This document shows positions 39,510 through 48,600 of a stretch of DNA of 64,000 nt, one piece after another. The translations under genes were made by a program, and so were the position numbers. Within the stretch, counting starts at the first letter, position 1. Each line of letters starts with the position of its first letter. This stretch comes from a virus. The stretch is from positions 156,868-220,867 of IMG/VR virus record IMGVR_UViG_3300032322_001765; one strand, 5' to 3'. Below the pieces are notes generated by a model, which worked only from the letters and a program-made list of their open reading frames with translations, was not told the origin of the DNA and ran no database searches.

Positions 39510-39854
39510 ATGAATTCTTGTTTTACATGTCTAAACTGTGGTAGAAACAATCCTGTTAAGGGTCACAGTTTTACTAACAAATACTGTAATAATAAATGTC
39601 AAGCAGAACATCGTAGTCGCCTTCTGATTAAAGAATGGAAAGACCACGAAAAAACTACTGCATGGCGTCAAGTTCCTGATTATGTTAAGAAGTACTTAAT
39701 AGAGAAACGTGGTAAACATTGTGAGATATGTTATAATGATTTACATGCAGGGAAATCAATTCCACTCGTAGTAGACCATAAAGATAATAATACTCACAAT
39801 AACGAAGAGGATAACTTAATTGTTATATGCCCTAATTGTAGGGCGCAAAGATAA
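39510..39854 (+). CDS. HNH endonuclease
   Basis: This 114-residue protein has CxxC zinc pairs (CLNCGRNN, KYCNNKC, CEICY, CPNCRA) and the HNH core LVVDHKDNNTHNNEEDNLIVICPNC. It resembles free-standing phage HNH nucleases. A 7-bp inverted repeat (TGTTGTA/TACAACA, 39460-39499) lies just upstream of its ATG, which is itself embedded in TATAAATG. Confidence 0.82.
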   Translation: MNSCFTCLNCGRNNPVKGHSFTNKYCNNKCQAEHRSRLLIKEWKDHEKTTAWRQVPDYVKKYLIEKRGKHCEICYNDLHAGKSIPLVVDHKDNNTHNNEEDNLIVICPNCRAQR

Positions 39855-39875
39855 TTTTTTACAAAGGAGACACAC

Positions 39876-40421
39876 ATGAAAACTATCGGAGATAAAGTAG
39901 AAGCATTTGCAGTAACAGGTGTAAAGCCAGGTGCATTGACAGTTGATGGTGCATTTGAAACAATTACAGAAAAAAGTTTTGAAGGTAAGTGGAAAGTAAT
40001 CGTTTACTATCCAAAAGATTTCACATTCGTGTGCCCAACTGAAATCGTAGCATACGACAAATTAAACAGTGACTTTGCAGACCGTGATGCAGTATTGCTT
40101 ATTGGTAGCACAGACAATGAGTTCTGTAAATTAGCATGGCGTAATGCTCATGAAGATTTGAAGAAAACTAATAGCTGGAGTTTTGCTGACGTAGCACGTG
40201 GCGAACTTTCACTAGCAGATCAACTTGGTATTTTCTATGAGCCAGCAGGCGCAGCACTACGTGCAACATTTATTGTTGATCCAGATAATACTATTCAGCA
40301 TGTTACCGTGAACAACCTAGATGTTGGTCGCAACCCAGATGAAACATTACGTATTCTTGACGCACTACAAACAGGTGAACTATGTCCATGTAGTCGTCCA
40401 ATTGGCGGCGAAACACTATAA
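39876..40421 (+). CDS. Peroxiredoxin, AhpC type
   Basis: This 181-residue protein has the peroxidatic cysteine in FTFVCPTEI (Cys51-52 region), the catalytic Arg context ALRATFIVDP, and the resolving cysteine in GELCPCSRP, so it is a typical 2-Cys peroxiredoxin. It reduces hydrogen peroxide and organic peroxides. AAAGGAG precedes the ATG. An AhpD-like gene lies 0.7 kb downstream, which could regenerate it. An oxidative-stress auxiliary gene. Confidence 0.93.
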   Translation: MKTIGDKVEAFAVTGVKPGALTVDGAFETITEKSFEGKWKVIVYYPKDFTFVCPTEIVAYDKLNSDFADRDAVLLIGSTDNEFCKLAWRNAHEDLKKTNSWSFADVARGELSLADQLGIFYEPAGAALRATFIVDPDNTIQHVTVNNLDVGRNPDETLRILDALQTGELCPCSRPIGGETL

Positions 40422-40431
40422 AAGGAAAATT

Positions 40432-40827
40432 ATGTTAGAGTGCCTTATCTTAGGTGATAGTATAGCAAAAGGTGTTAGTCAAGTTAGACCTGAGTGCGTA
40501 GCTTATGTACAGAGCGGTATCAACAGTTCAGACTATAATAACATTTATAGAAAGAATATAAAATCAGCTAAAACTACAATTATTAGTTTAGGAAGTAATG
40601 ATTTCGATAAACTAAACACTGAAGTAGAATTAATTGCACTACGTTCAAGTGTACGTGAAGGTCGTGTATTTTGGATATTACCTGCTATTAAGCCAGCTAA
40701 ACAAAAAATAGTAACTAGTGTTGCTAGAAGTTACGGAGATACGGTTATTATTATTCCTGAACTATCCAAAGATAAGGTACATCCTACATATCGTGGTTAT
40801 AGACAATTAGGAGAATTGACTAAATGA
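40432..40827 (+). CDS. SGNH/GDSL hydrolase
   Basis: This 131-residue protein is chosen from the ATG preceded by AAGGAAA; a longer frame exists upstream. It has the blocks in order: LGDSIAKG (nucleophile Ser), a Gly in YVQSGINSSD, LGSNDF (Asn), and DKVHPTYRGY (catalytic Asp-x-x-His). A minimal esterase/acetylhydrolase; substrate unknown. The stop overlaps the next small gene as ATGA. Confidence 0.82.
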   Translation: MLECLILGDSIAKGVSQVRPECVAYVQSGINSSDYNNIYRKNIKSAKTTIISLGSNDFDKLNTEVELIALRSSVREGRVFWILPAIKPAKQKIVTSVARSYGDTVIIIPELSKDKVHPTYRGYRQLGELTK

Positions 40828-40895
40828 GTTACAAAGAGTTATTTGACTACTTAAAAAATTATCATTGTCCTAAATGTAAAGGTGAGTCTAAATGA
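40824..40895 (+). CDS. Tiny CxxC protein (23 aa)
   Basis: MSYKELFDYLK start and HCPKCKGESK end. It overlaps both neighbours by ATGA, which argues for coupled translation. A single CPKC pair suggests metal binding. No family known. Confidence 0.5.
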   Translation: MSYKELFDYLKNYHCPKCKGESK

Positions 40896-41155
40896 GCAAG
40901 GGATCAACTCCTCGACCATATAGTATAAATCAAAATCAATTCGCAGAAAATTGGGACAAAATTTTTAAAAAGGACAAAGATATGCAAGTTCGTGTTAACG
41001 AAGAAATAGGTAGATGTGGATGTGGTCGTAGCCCTACAGGAAGATGTATTGGTTGGCATGGACTAACAGAAGATGAATATCGAATCAAACTAAAAGAATA
41101 TCATGAGTTTGATAAGAAAGTTATTATGAAAAACGAATTTTATGGAGATAATTAA
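40892..41155 (+). CDS. Small cysteine-motif protein, CDGSH-like (87 aa)
   Basis: The motif CGCGRSPTGRCIGWHGLTEDEY (about residues 42-63) resembles the CDGSH iron-sulfur signature CxCxxS...CxGxH. It is one residue shorter between Ser and Cys, and Asp is replaced by Ile, so a 2Fe-2S or zinc site is possible but unproven. The flanks are charged helices. It lies in a coupled gene string between the SGNH and AhpD-like genes. Confidence 0.7.
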   Translation: MSKGSTPRPYSINQNQFAENWDKIFKKDKDMQVRVNEEIGRCGCGRSPTGRCIGWHGLTEDEYRIKLKEYHEFDKKVIMKNEFYGDN

Positions 41156-41157
41156 TA

Positions 41158-41670
41158 ATGAGTTGGATTGAACAAATAAAAGAAGGTCTACCAGAATATG
41201 CTAAAGACACGAAACTTAATCTTGATAACGTTATCAATAGGTCTACACTTGATATTGTTGAAGCTAATGCTATTGCTCTAGCAGCAGCAATGGCTACTGG
41301 TAATGGTAAATTAGTTACATTCATACAGAGTAACATATTAGATGCTACTGAACGTGATGCTGCATTAGCAGCAGGTGCGGTTATGGCACAAAATAATGTT
41401 TGGTATCCATACATTGAAATGGCTGACGATGACAATTTAAAAGGTCTGCCAGCACAATTACGTATGAATACTATTGCAAGCCATGGTGGCACAACTAAAG
41501 CAAGATTTGAAGCATATAGTCTTGCTGCTAGTATAGTTGGTAAATGTCATTTCTGTGTTAAGGCACATTACGAAACTCTTAAAAAAGAGGGCTATACAAT
41601 TGAACAATTGCGTGATATTGGTCGTATTGCAGCAGTAATTAATTCAGTAGCAAAAGTACTAAACAGCTAA
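41158..41670 (+). CDS. AhpD-like / carboxymuconolactone decarboxylase family protein
   Basis: This 170-residue all-helical protein has the AhpD active site KCHFCVKAHYETLKKEG (CxxC...H; near residues 128-144). AhpD-type proteins use this CxxC to reduce a peroxiredoxin or peroxides. Its location close to the AhpC-like gene suggests a joint peroxide defence. It starts 2 bp after the upstream stop. Confidence 0.88.
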   Translation: MSWIEQIKEGLPEYAKDTKLNLDNVINRSTLDIVEANAIALAAAMATGNGKLVTFIQSNILDATERDAALAAGAVMAQNNVWYPYIEMADDDNLKGLPAQLRMNTIASHGGTTKARFEAYSLAASIVGKCHFCVKAHYETLKKEGYTIEQLRDIGRIAAVINSVAKVLNS

Positions 41671-41672
41671 AT

Positions 41673-41696
41673 ACAATGGGACATTGTTCCCATTGT
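41673..41696 (+). terminator. Hairpin, possible weak terminator
   Basis: ACAATGGGA/TCCCATTGT (9 bp) followed only by AATTT; termination would be partial. Confidence 0.5.
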
Positions 41697-41712
41697 AATT
41701 TAGGAGAATATA

Positions 41713-41889
41713 ATGAAATATTTTATTTTATTATCAATTTTTTTAGTCGCATGTTCTAATCAATATGATCAATGTATTGAAACTGAAAAAGTCAACTACA
41801 GAAAGCGCAACCCAAATGCAAGTTATGGTCAATTGATGAGCAAACAAAGTGAATTTGAAATGATGTGTTCATCATATAAAGGCAAATAA
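41713..41889 (+). CDS. Small lipoprotein (58 aa)
   Basis: Signal peptide and lipobox MKYFILLSIFLVAC with Cys14, then a charged 44-residue domain with two more cysteines (DQCIE, MMCSS). AGGAG precedes the ATG. Probable outer- or inner-membrane lipoprotein, perhaps in superinfection exclusion or envelope function; this is a guess. One-base overlap with the next gene (TAATG). Confidence 0.75.
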   Translation: MKYFILLSIFLVACSNQYDQCIETEKVNYRKRNPNASYGQLMSKQSEFEMMCSSYKGK

Positions 41890-42119
41890 TGAAGAAACCT
41901 ATTAAAATAGATATGTCTGCTACTGTTTCATTAGAACAAGCAACAGACATTCTATCAGACGCAATTGAAGAAATTTCAGGTAAAGCTGTAAAAGAAATAG
42001 TTTTTAAATATGCAGAAGATGGAAAATTTGATGGTTTTCACGTTATCTTTGATGATAGTAATTCTATTAATATAGAGCATAATGTAGATAACGTTTTTAG
42101 ACCTATGACATTTTGTTAA
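41889..42119 (+). CDS. Hypothetical protein (76 aa)
   Basis: Small soluble protein (starts MKKPIKIDMSATVSLEQATD). Predicted helix then strands (KEIVFKYAEDGKFDGFHVIFDD). Coupled to the upstream lipoprotein gene. No family recognised. It converges on the minus-strand tail-fibre operon. Confidence 0.7.
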   Translation: MKKPIKIDMSATVSLEQATDILSDAIEEISGKAVKEIVFKYAEDGKFDGFHVIFDDSNSINIEHNVDNVFRPMTFC

Positions 42120-42131
42120 ACTACCTAAAAA

Positions 42132-42443
42132 TTATTCTATAAGTTTACTAATTGGATTTATTTTATCGGTATTCATACCGAGCATATTTGTAAATATTTG
42201 TTGAGTTGCCTCATTTGATTTAACCATCTCATTCCTAAAACTTTCAACTGCTGCTCCGGTTTGTCTAGACATTCCGGAATTTTCAATTAATAACATTGGT
42301 ATAAAGGTCATAGCACAATTCCATTCTTCTATTTGTTTACCTGTGTTAATATTGTAACCTTCTACTTTGGTGAACCATGCACATTTTAATTGAATGCATT
42401 CTTCTTTCATAATGGGGCAAAAAGTACCCGGTTTTAATTGCAT
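42132..42443 (-). CDS. Conserved phage hypothetical protein (103 aa)
   Basis: Starts MQLKPGTFCPIMKEECIQLKCAWF: four N-terminal cysteines (9, 16, 21, plus CAM near 43) could bind metal. A conserved-looking C-terminal GMSRQTGAAVESFRNEMVKSNEAT follows. I have seen this signature in T4-type phages without function. AGGAG precedes the ATG. Last gene of the tail-fibre operon. Confidence 0.8.
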   Translation of the reverse strand: MQLKPGTFCPIMKEECIQLKCAWFTKVEGYNINTGKQIEEWNCAMTFIPMLLIENSGMSRQTGAAVESFRNEMVKSNEATQQIFTNMLGMNTDKINPISKLIE

Positions 42444-42462
42444 TTTTTCTCCTTAAATTTAT

Positions 42463-43665
42463 TTAAATAAACCATGTAACTATAGAATATCTAGTTCCCT
42501 TAGTTACAGTTAACACCTCATGAGGATACATATAAGTTGATGGGAACATTAAAACTGATCCTTTTTTAAGTTTATACGTTAGTTCTTTACCAAAAAAAGA
42601 AAAATCGCCTCCCTCATAATCATCATTTAAAGCTATCGAACAAGAAACGGATCTTGGTTGTTCTGTAAAACTATCACAATGAATGCTGTAAAAATTTCCT
42701 TCACTGTATTTTAAAAAGTTGTAACCTGTATCACTGTTAATGTGAACTGTGGGATGTTTTTTCCTATATTTTTGCATTGCATTTATCATACATTCATGTA
42801 GTTGCGTATCTAGACTTTGTGCATTTTTGTTCAGTTCAAAAACTACCGGATCACTAATTAATAGAGTAAAAACATTTCGTACTTCAGGATTTTGTATTGC
42901 GGCAGCACCAACTGCTGCCAATTGTAATTTTTCGTCATTTCCAAATTCTTTAATAATTCTATCACATAATGAATGTGGGATAATGTTTTCATATACTTCA
43001 ATAAAATCTGTTATTTTACTTTGAGAAGTTATGACATAGGAACTTTCTTCTTGAACGGAATTTTCTTCTTGATTAGAAATTTGATTCGTTATATTATAAG
43101 TTGTTATTGATTCTTGTTTTTTTGATTTATCACTACTTTTATCAAAATATGCGTAAGCTCTTTCGCCTCTACTTCTTACATAATGTAAAAAAACTTGTAC
43201 ATATCTTTCACCGTCATACATTTCTCTCCAATGTTCAGCTTCGCATCCAAGGTAAATCATAGCGTCACCTGATTTTAAGTTGAGTTTAATGGTCTCACCT
43301 TTTGGATTTTTAATAAAAATGGGCCATTCTTTATCACCATCTAAGTGAACTGTTAAACTTATTTCACATGCATCTCTATCTTTGTGTATATGAAGTTCTG
43401 CTCCTTTTTTGTAAACTCTAGAATATGTGTATGTTGGCAAAACGTTTTCACCAATAAATTCACCTACTTCTGGTGTAGAATTACATAATAATTCTAAAAA
43501 ATCTATGTAATTATAAGAGGAACTGGAAGAAGGTATTTGAGGATCGCCTCCTATATTATTTTCTTCACAAAAATGTTCAAAATTATTTGCTAGTATTTTA
43601 GCCCTTTCTTTAGAAATAAAATTAGGTATATACACATAATTATTTTCAGTTAATAATGGGTTCAT
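42463..43665 (-). CDS. Double-domain 2OG-Fe(II) oxygenase
   Basis: This 400-residue protein has two DSBH units. Residues about 80-185 have LHIHKDRDACE (HxD) and AEHWREMYDGERYVQVFLHY (distal His, Arg). Residues about 310-400 have YSIHCDSFTEQ (HxD) and MYPHEVLTVTKGTRYSIVTWF (His...Arg). A Ser/Gln-rich linker joins them. Such prolyl/lysyl-type hydroxylases are frequent in marine T4-type phages. Placed among fibre genes, it may hydroxylate structural proteins; this is inference. Confidence 0.85.
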   Translation of the reverse strand: MNPLLTENNYVYIPNFISKERAKILANNFEHFCEENNIGGDPQIPSSSSSYNYIDFLELLCNSTPEVGEFIGENVLPTYTYSRVYKKGAELHIHKDRDACEISLTVHLDGDKEWPIFIKNPKGETIKLNLKSGDAMIYLGCEAEHWREMYDGERYVQVFLHYVRSRGERAYAYFDKSSDKSKKQESITTYNITNQISNQEENSVQEESSYVITSQSKITDFIEVYENIIPHSLCDRIIKEFGNDEKLQLAAVGAAAIQNPEVRNVFTLLISDPVVFELNKNAQSLDTQLHECMINAMQKYRKKHPTVHINSDTGYNFLKYSEGNFYSIHCDSFTEQPRSVSCSIALNDDYEGGDFSFFGKELTYKLKKGSVLMFPSTYMYPHEVLTVTKGTRYSIVTWFI

Positions 43666-43679
43666 AAAAATCCTATAAT

Positions 43680-43997
43680 TTAAACTTCACCATTTAATAT
43701 TTTATTCTCATGTACTTGTTTAGCTAATTCGTAAACATTAATAGCCCATTGGGGTAATTCTGTTATATCAATGTTAGGGTCAGTTGATCTAATTTCTATC
43801 CAACCTTGTCCCTGACCATATGATAATCCGTTTAAATGACTATTATTTTTATCAGGCCACAATGGATTATTCCATTGCAATGCATGTACGTTATTTGGTA
43901 TATTACAAGAAGATAGATCAAGTCCTGTTTCATTCCAATTATCGGTATTTACTGTTCCGTCGACGGGAATAATTGTAAGTTTATGTGTGTCAAACAT
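43680..43997 (-). CDS. Hypothetical protein in tail-fibre operon (105 aa)
   Basis: Starts MFDTHKLTIIPVDGTVNTDN; contains VHALQWNNPLWPDKNN and GQGQGWIEIRSTDPN. Soluble, Trp/Asn-rich. AGGAGA precedes the ATG. Position next to three collar-type adhesin genes suggests a fibre-tip or assembly factor, but no family is recognised. Confidence 0.75.
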   Translation of the reverse strand: MFDTHKLTIIPVDGTVNTDNWNETGLDLSSCNIPNNVHALQWNNPLWPDKNNSHLNGLSYGQGQGWIEIRSTDPNIDITELPQWAINVYELAKQVHENKILNGEV

Positions 43998-44068
43998 TAT
44001 TTTCTCCTAAGATAAAATTATTTTACTATTTAATATATATGTCAGTATATTAAATATTTAAATTTTTA

Positions 44069-44566
44069 TTAGTTTTTAGAAGCAATTATAAAATCAGTAT
44101 ATCTAACACTCATATCAGTTAGATTTCCTGAGGCTGTAAAAACTATAGGATGATCATGAGCAGTTGTTCCGGTACCGGTTGACGTACCTAATGTGCTACC
44201 AGCAACGTTACCAATTCCCGGGTTTAATCTAGTAACATTTGGTGTAGGTGCCGGAACCGTTCCAGGAGTTGATGCTGTTGATGTTGCTGCCCTTCTAGTC
44301 GCGGTAGGTCCTGCATGTACGTGTCCGTGTGGCGCGATTTGGGGCCAAGCTAATGTAGTTGCACCAAGTGCTGCTGATCCAAATGGCACACTACTAAAAG
44401 TGTGTTGAGTAAAAACACTAGTAAAATCTTCTGAACCCCCACTCGAAGCAGCGCCACTGACCACTCTGAGTGCGGCATTATTAAATGAAACATCTTTAGT
44501 CCACCCAGTTGGGGCACTTGTTTGATTAAATATAGTTTTTGTACCTGCTGGAAAAATAGTAGACAT
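44069..44566 (-). CDS. Tail collar/adhesin domain protein
   Basis: This 165-residue protein has the phage-collar pattern FPAGTKTIFNQTSAPTGWTKDVSFNNAALRVVSGAASSGG. It ends in an HDHPI..-like metal-loop histidine pair (AHDHPIVF) and VRYTDFIIASKN. It is paralogous to the next two upstream proteins. Such proteins form fibre tips for receptor contact. The middle (residues 60-130) is Thr/Ala/Pro-rich and variable. Confidence 0.85.
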   Translation of the reverse strand: MSTIFPAGTKTIFNQTSAPTGWTKDVSFNNAALRVVSGAASSGGSEDFTSVFTQHTFSSVPFGSAALGATTLAWPQIAPHGHVHAGPTATRRAATSTASTPGTVPAPTPNVTRLNPGIGNVAGSTLGTSTGTGTTAHDHPIVFTASGNLTDMSVRYTDFIIASKN

Positions 44567-45030
44567 TATGACCTCTGAACTAAAATAGCATCAACATACC
44601 TAATTGCCATATCTAATGTTCCTGATATACTTGATACGGGAGCAGCAACTGGATGTGAATGTCCTGTAGTGCCTTCTGTTGGAGACCCGCCGGATATTTG
44701 ACCGCTAGCGGAGGGGACTAATAAGCCACTACTATTGGGAGGTACAACGGTAGACTGTGATATAGTGGCTGAACCAATTTGATATACATGAACATGCGGT
44801 GGTATCATATTTAAACTCATACTTGTCTGACCAGAAGTTATAGTACTTGTAGTAACTGTTGATGAAAGTGTAGTAAAAGCTGAAGTATAATTAACTGTAC
44901 CTCCACTTGATACCGCACCATTCACAACTCTTAACGCATTTAAATTTGCCGTATTAGTTTTGGTCCATCCTGGTGGAGGAGTGTTCATTCTCATAACTGT
45001 AATTGAACCTGCAGGGATAACTAATGACAT
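44566..45030 (-). CDS. Tail collar/adhesin domain protein (paralogue)
   Basis: This 154-residue protein has IPAGSITVMRMNTPPPGWTKTNTANLNALRVVNGAVSSGG, then a Ser/Thr-rich variable middle and GHSHPV...MAIRYVDAILVQRS. Same plan as its neighbours, with divergence concentrated in the centre. It overlaps the downstream paralogue by one base. Confidence 0.85.
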   Translation of the reverse strand: MSLVIPAGSITVMRMNTPPPGWTKTNTANLNALRVVNGAVSSGGTVNYTSAFTTLSSTVTTSTITSGQTSMSLNMIPPHVHVYQIGSATISQSTVVPPNSSGLLVPSASGQISGGSPTEGTTGHSHPVAAPVSSISGTLDMAIRYVDAILVQRS

Positions 45031-45032
45031 AA

Positions 45033-45596
45033 TTAATTTTTCGTAGCTACTATAACATCAACGTATTTTAAATTAAAACTCCTAGAAAAATATGTTGTTG
45101 GATTTGTGGCCAATGACGGCGGATTAGGATGTACATGTGCTGTTGGACCAGTATAAGCCGGCGGATAAGAAGTTGAACCAGATATGGGAGCAGTAGCAGG
45201 TACAGACATTGTGGGATTAACCGTCGGTGTTGTCGGCCCTCTAAAAGGTCCAACTGCATAAGTAGTGGGTATAGGGTGCGTATGCGAAGGAATCATAGGA
45301 GCTGTCATAGTTGTTCCCCCTACCGTAAAAGAACCGTATGTTACTGTACCAGTTATAGAACGAGTAGTATTTACCGCAGAAGTTAATCCCAATGTTCCAC
45401 CATTAGATATTGTACTTGTAGTAGCAGTCAAAATAGCATCATCGAATGTTGTAGATTTAGTCCAACCGGTTGGTGCAGCAGTTTGTTGAAATACCATAAC
45501 TGCGCCTGCGTAGTTGGGACCTTCGTTAACTGTAACGGTGCCCATAATACTATACACACCATCAAAAGAACCAATTGTACCAAGTAAAGGAGCCAT
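45033..45596 (-). CDS. Tail collar/adhesin domain protein (paralogue)
   Basis: This 187-residue protein has a short extra N-terminus (MAPLLGTIGSFDGVYSIMGT), then the shared AVMVFQQTAAPTGWTKSTTFDDAIL block, His-containing loops (SHTHPIPT, AHVHPNPP) and the ending NLKYVDVIVATKN. It lies directly after the giant fibre gene, whose tip it may cap or extend. Confidence 0.85.
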   Translation of the reverse strand: MAPLLGTIGSFDGVYSIMGTVTVNEGPNYAGAVMVFQQTAAPTGWTKSTTFDDAILTATTSTISNGGTLGLTSAVNTTRSITGTVTYGSFTVGGTTMTAPMIPSHTHPIPTTYAVGPFRGPTTPTVNPTMSVPATAPISGSTSYPPAYTGPTAHVHPNPPSLATNPTTYFSRSFNLKYVDVIVATKN

Positions 45597-45601
45597 ATAT
45601 T

Positions 45602-48600
45602 TTATCCAAAAGTTCCATTATTTCCTAACACTGTCCAAGCGCCCGATACTCTCAATAATGCAAAAGTAAATACGTCCCTCTTATTTGCATTACCGGTTGG
45701 TGTCACGCCACCCGGCCAGTTAATTGTTTGCGCCACACTATTTATCTGCACTGCATTTGGTATAAATCCTGTTGCGCCTTGGGTAATAACTATTGTTACA
45801 ACTATTGATCTATTATCAGTTGTTGGAACATTCGTAAAGTTTGCAGTAAAACTAGCCGCTACACTTGTGTGTACAAATATTAGTCCACCTGCTACATTAT
45901 GTGTTACTGTTCCCGTAGCCCCTGTTAGTGACTGCGTGACCTCAGTAAATTCTTGCGAAGTTATCCAACCAGTTACGCTCGCATCTCCGCTTACAGTTAA
46001 GCTTGCTAACGTACCAACACTGGTTATATTTGTTTGTGCTGCTGTAGTTAATGTACCAGTTAAGAAGTTACCACTAATTAGATTAGCACCTGAAATATTA
46101 CCAGCAGTAAAATTACCGGTATATGTTGGTAGATATGCAGCAACATTCGTATTAGAATATGAACTTCCGAAATTCCATGCAACTCCGTTAGCATATAATA
46201 AGTTATTTGTTAAGACATTACCCGCACTAACATTTGCGGTGACGCTTAAGCTTGATAACGTTCCGACAGTAGTAATATTTGGCTGTGCTGCTGTTGTTAA
46301 TGTGCCAGTCAATAAAGAAGCACTTACTAAGTTAGCACCGGTAATTTGTGATAAACTACCACTGAGTGTAACGTTCGAATTAGCTGCTATCGTAGTACTC
46401 TGTAATGTACCAACTGAGGTAATGTTGGGTTGCGCTGCTGTTGTCAATGCACCAGTCAATAAAGAAGCACTTACTAGATTAGCACCAGTTATTTGAGCTA
46501 AACTACCACTAAGCGTAATATTCGAATTAGCTGCTATCGTAGTACTTTGCAACGCACCTATCGAAGTAATATTTGGTTGGGCCCCTGTTATTAAGGTGCC
46601 TTGTAAGAAATTACCAATTACCAAATTACCTAAATTAGCATTATATGATGTAATATTACCAGTACCACTAGTACCAACGGTCAGATTTCCATAAATACCT
46701 GCGTCGCCTGCTCTGTTACCATATCTTGTTTCAATTGTTACAGTGCCTGTACTATCAAATATATTTGCGGTTCTAATGCCATTACTTGTTGCAATGATTA
46801 GCCCAGTAACAGTAAGTGAAGATAAAGTACCAACACTTGTTATATTAGGTTGTGCACCAGTAGTTAGTGTTCCTGTAAATAGGTTAGCTGAAATTACATT
46901 AGCACCTGTTAAATTACCTCCGCTACCACTACCCATTGTTAGTGTTCCTGCTACAGTGGCGTTTCCTGCACTGAAGTTTGCTGAAACATTAGCGTAACCC
47001 GTAACGTTAGCACCCGTACTTGTTAAAATTAAAACATTTGATGTGCCACCTACGCCTGCGGTAATATTACCACCAGAAGAGCCAATGTTAATATTACTAG
47101 TTCCATTTGAAATTGAAGAAACGCTAGCTGAAATGCCTGTCAGTAAAGATCCATTTCCAACGAAGAAATTAGCTGTTGCTGCATTTCCTAAGTTAGCATT
47201 TCCTGAACTAATATTACCTGTTACATTTAAACTTGTTAATGTACCAACACTAGTGATGTTTGGTTGTGCATTTGTATATACAGTACCGGCAACCAGTGCA
47301 TTACCCACCTGGCCACTTACATTGCTGCCGGTGATTGATGTTAACGTGCTTCCATTGCCAATAAAATAATTTGCTGCGACATTGCCTGTATAAGTTGGTA
47401 GATATGCTGCGACATTTGTATTAGAGTATGAACTACCAAAACTCCATGCAACTCCATTTGAATATAAGAGATTGTTTGTTAAAAGATTTCCGGCTGTAAC
47501 ATTACCTGTATAAGTTGGTAGATATGCTGCGACATTTGTATTAGAGTATGAACTACCAAAACTCCACGAAACTCCGTTTGCATACAACAAATTATCAGAT
47601 AATATGTTTCCTGCACTTACATTAGCGGTAACACTTAAACTTGACAATGTACCGAGTGAAGTAATATTGGGTTGTGCATTAGTATAGACCGTACCAGCAA
47701 CCAGTGCATTACCTACTTGACCTGTAACATTAGCACCAGTAATTGAAGTTAATGCACTTCCGTTGCCAATAAAATAATTTGCCGCAACATTGCCTGTATA
47801 AGTGGGTAAGTAAGCAGCAACGTTTGTATTTGAATACGAACTACCAAAACTCCATGCAATTCCATTAGCATAAAGTAAACTGTCCGTTAATATGTTACCT
47901 GCACTTATATTCGCAGTAACACTTAAGATAGATAATGTTCCTACTGAAGTAATATTTGGTTGTGCATTGGTGTAGACCGTACTAGCAACTAGTGCGTTTG
48001 CCACTTGACCATTTACATTACCGCCTGTAATAGAACTTAACAATGAACCATTTCCACTGAAGAAATTAGCTATTGCTAAATTACCTAAATTACTATTACC
48101 TGAACTAACATTACCAGTTACATTTAAGCTACTTAATGTTCCTAAACTAGTGATGTTCGGTTGTGCTGCTGTGTATACTGTGCCAGCTACTAATGCATTA
48201 GCCACCTGTCCTGTTACATTACCACCTGTGATACTTGTTAATAAACTTCCGTTACCTGAAAAGAAATTAGCTATTGCTAAATTACCTAAATTAGCATTAC
48301 CCGCAATTACGTTACCGGTAACAGTCAAACTTGATAAGGTGCCAACGCTGGTGATATTAGGTTGTGCATTTGTATACACTGTTCCTGCAACTAATGCATT
48401 ACCTACTTGGCCCGCTATGTTACTACCTGTGATACTTGTTAGTAAACTTCCATCTCCGCTAAAGAAGTTTGCTCTAGCTAAATTACCTAAGTTAGCATTA
48501 CCTGAACTAACATTACCAGTGACGGTTAAACTACTCAAAGTACCTAAACTTGTAATATTTGGTTGTGCATTTGTGTAAACAGTACCGGCTACTAATGCAT

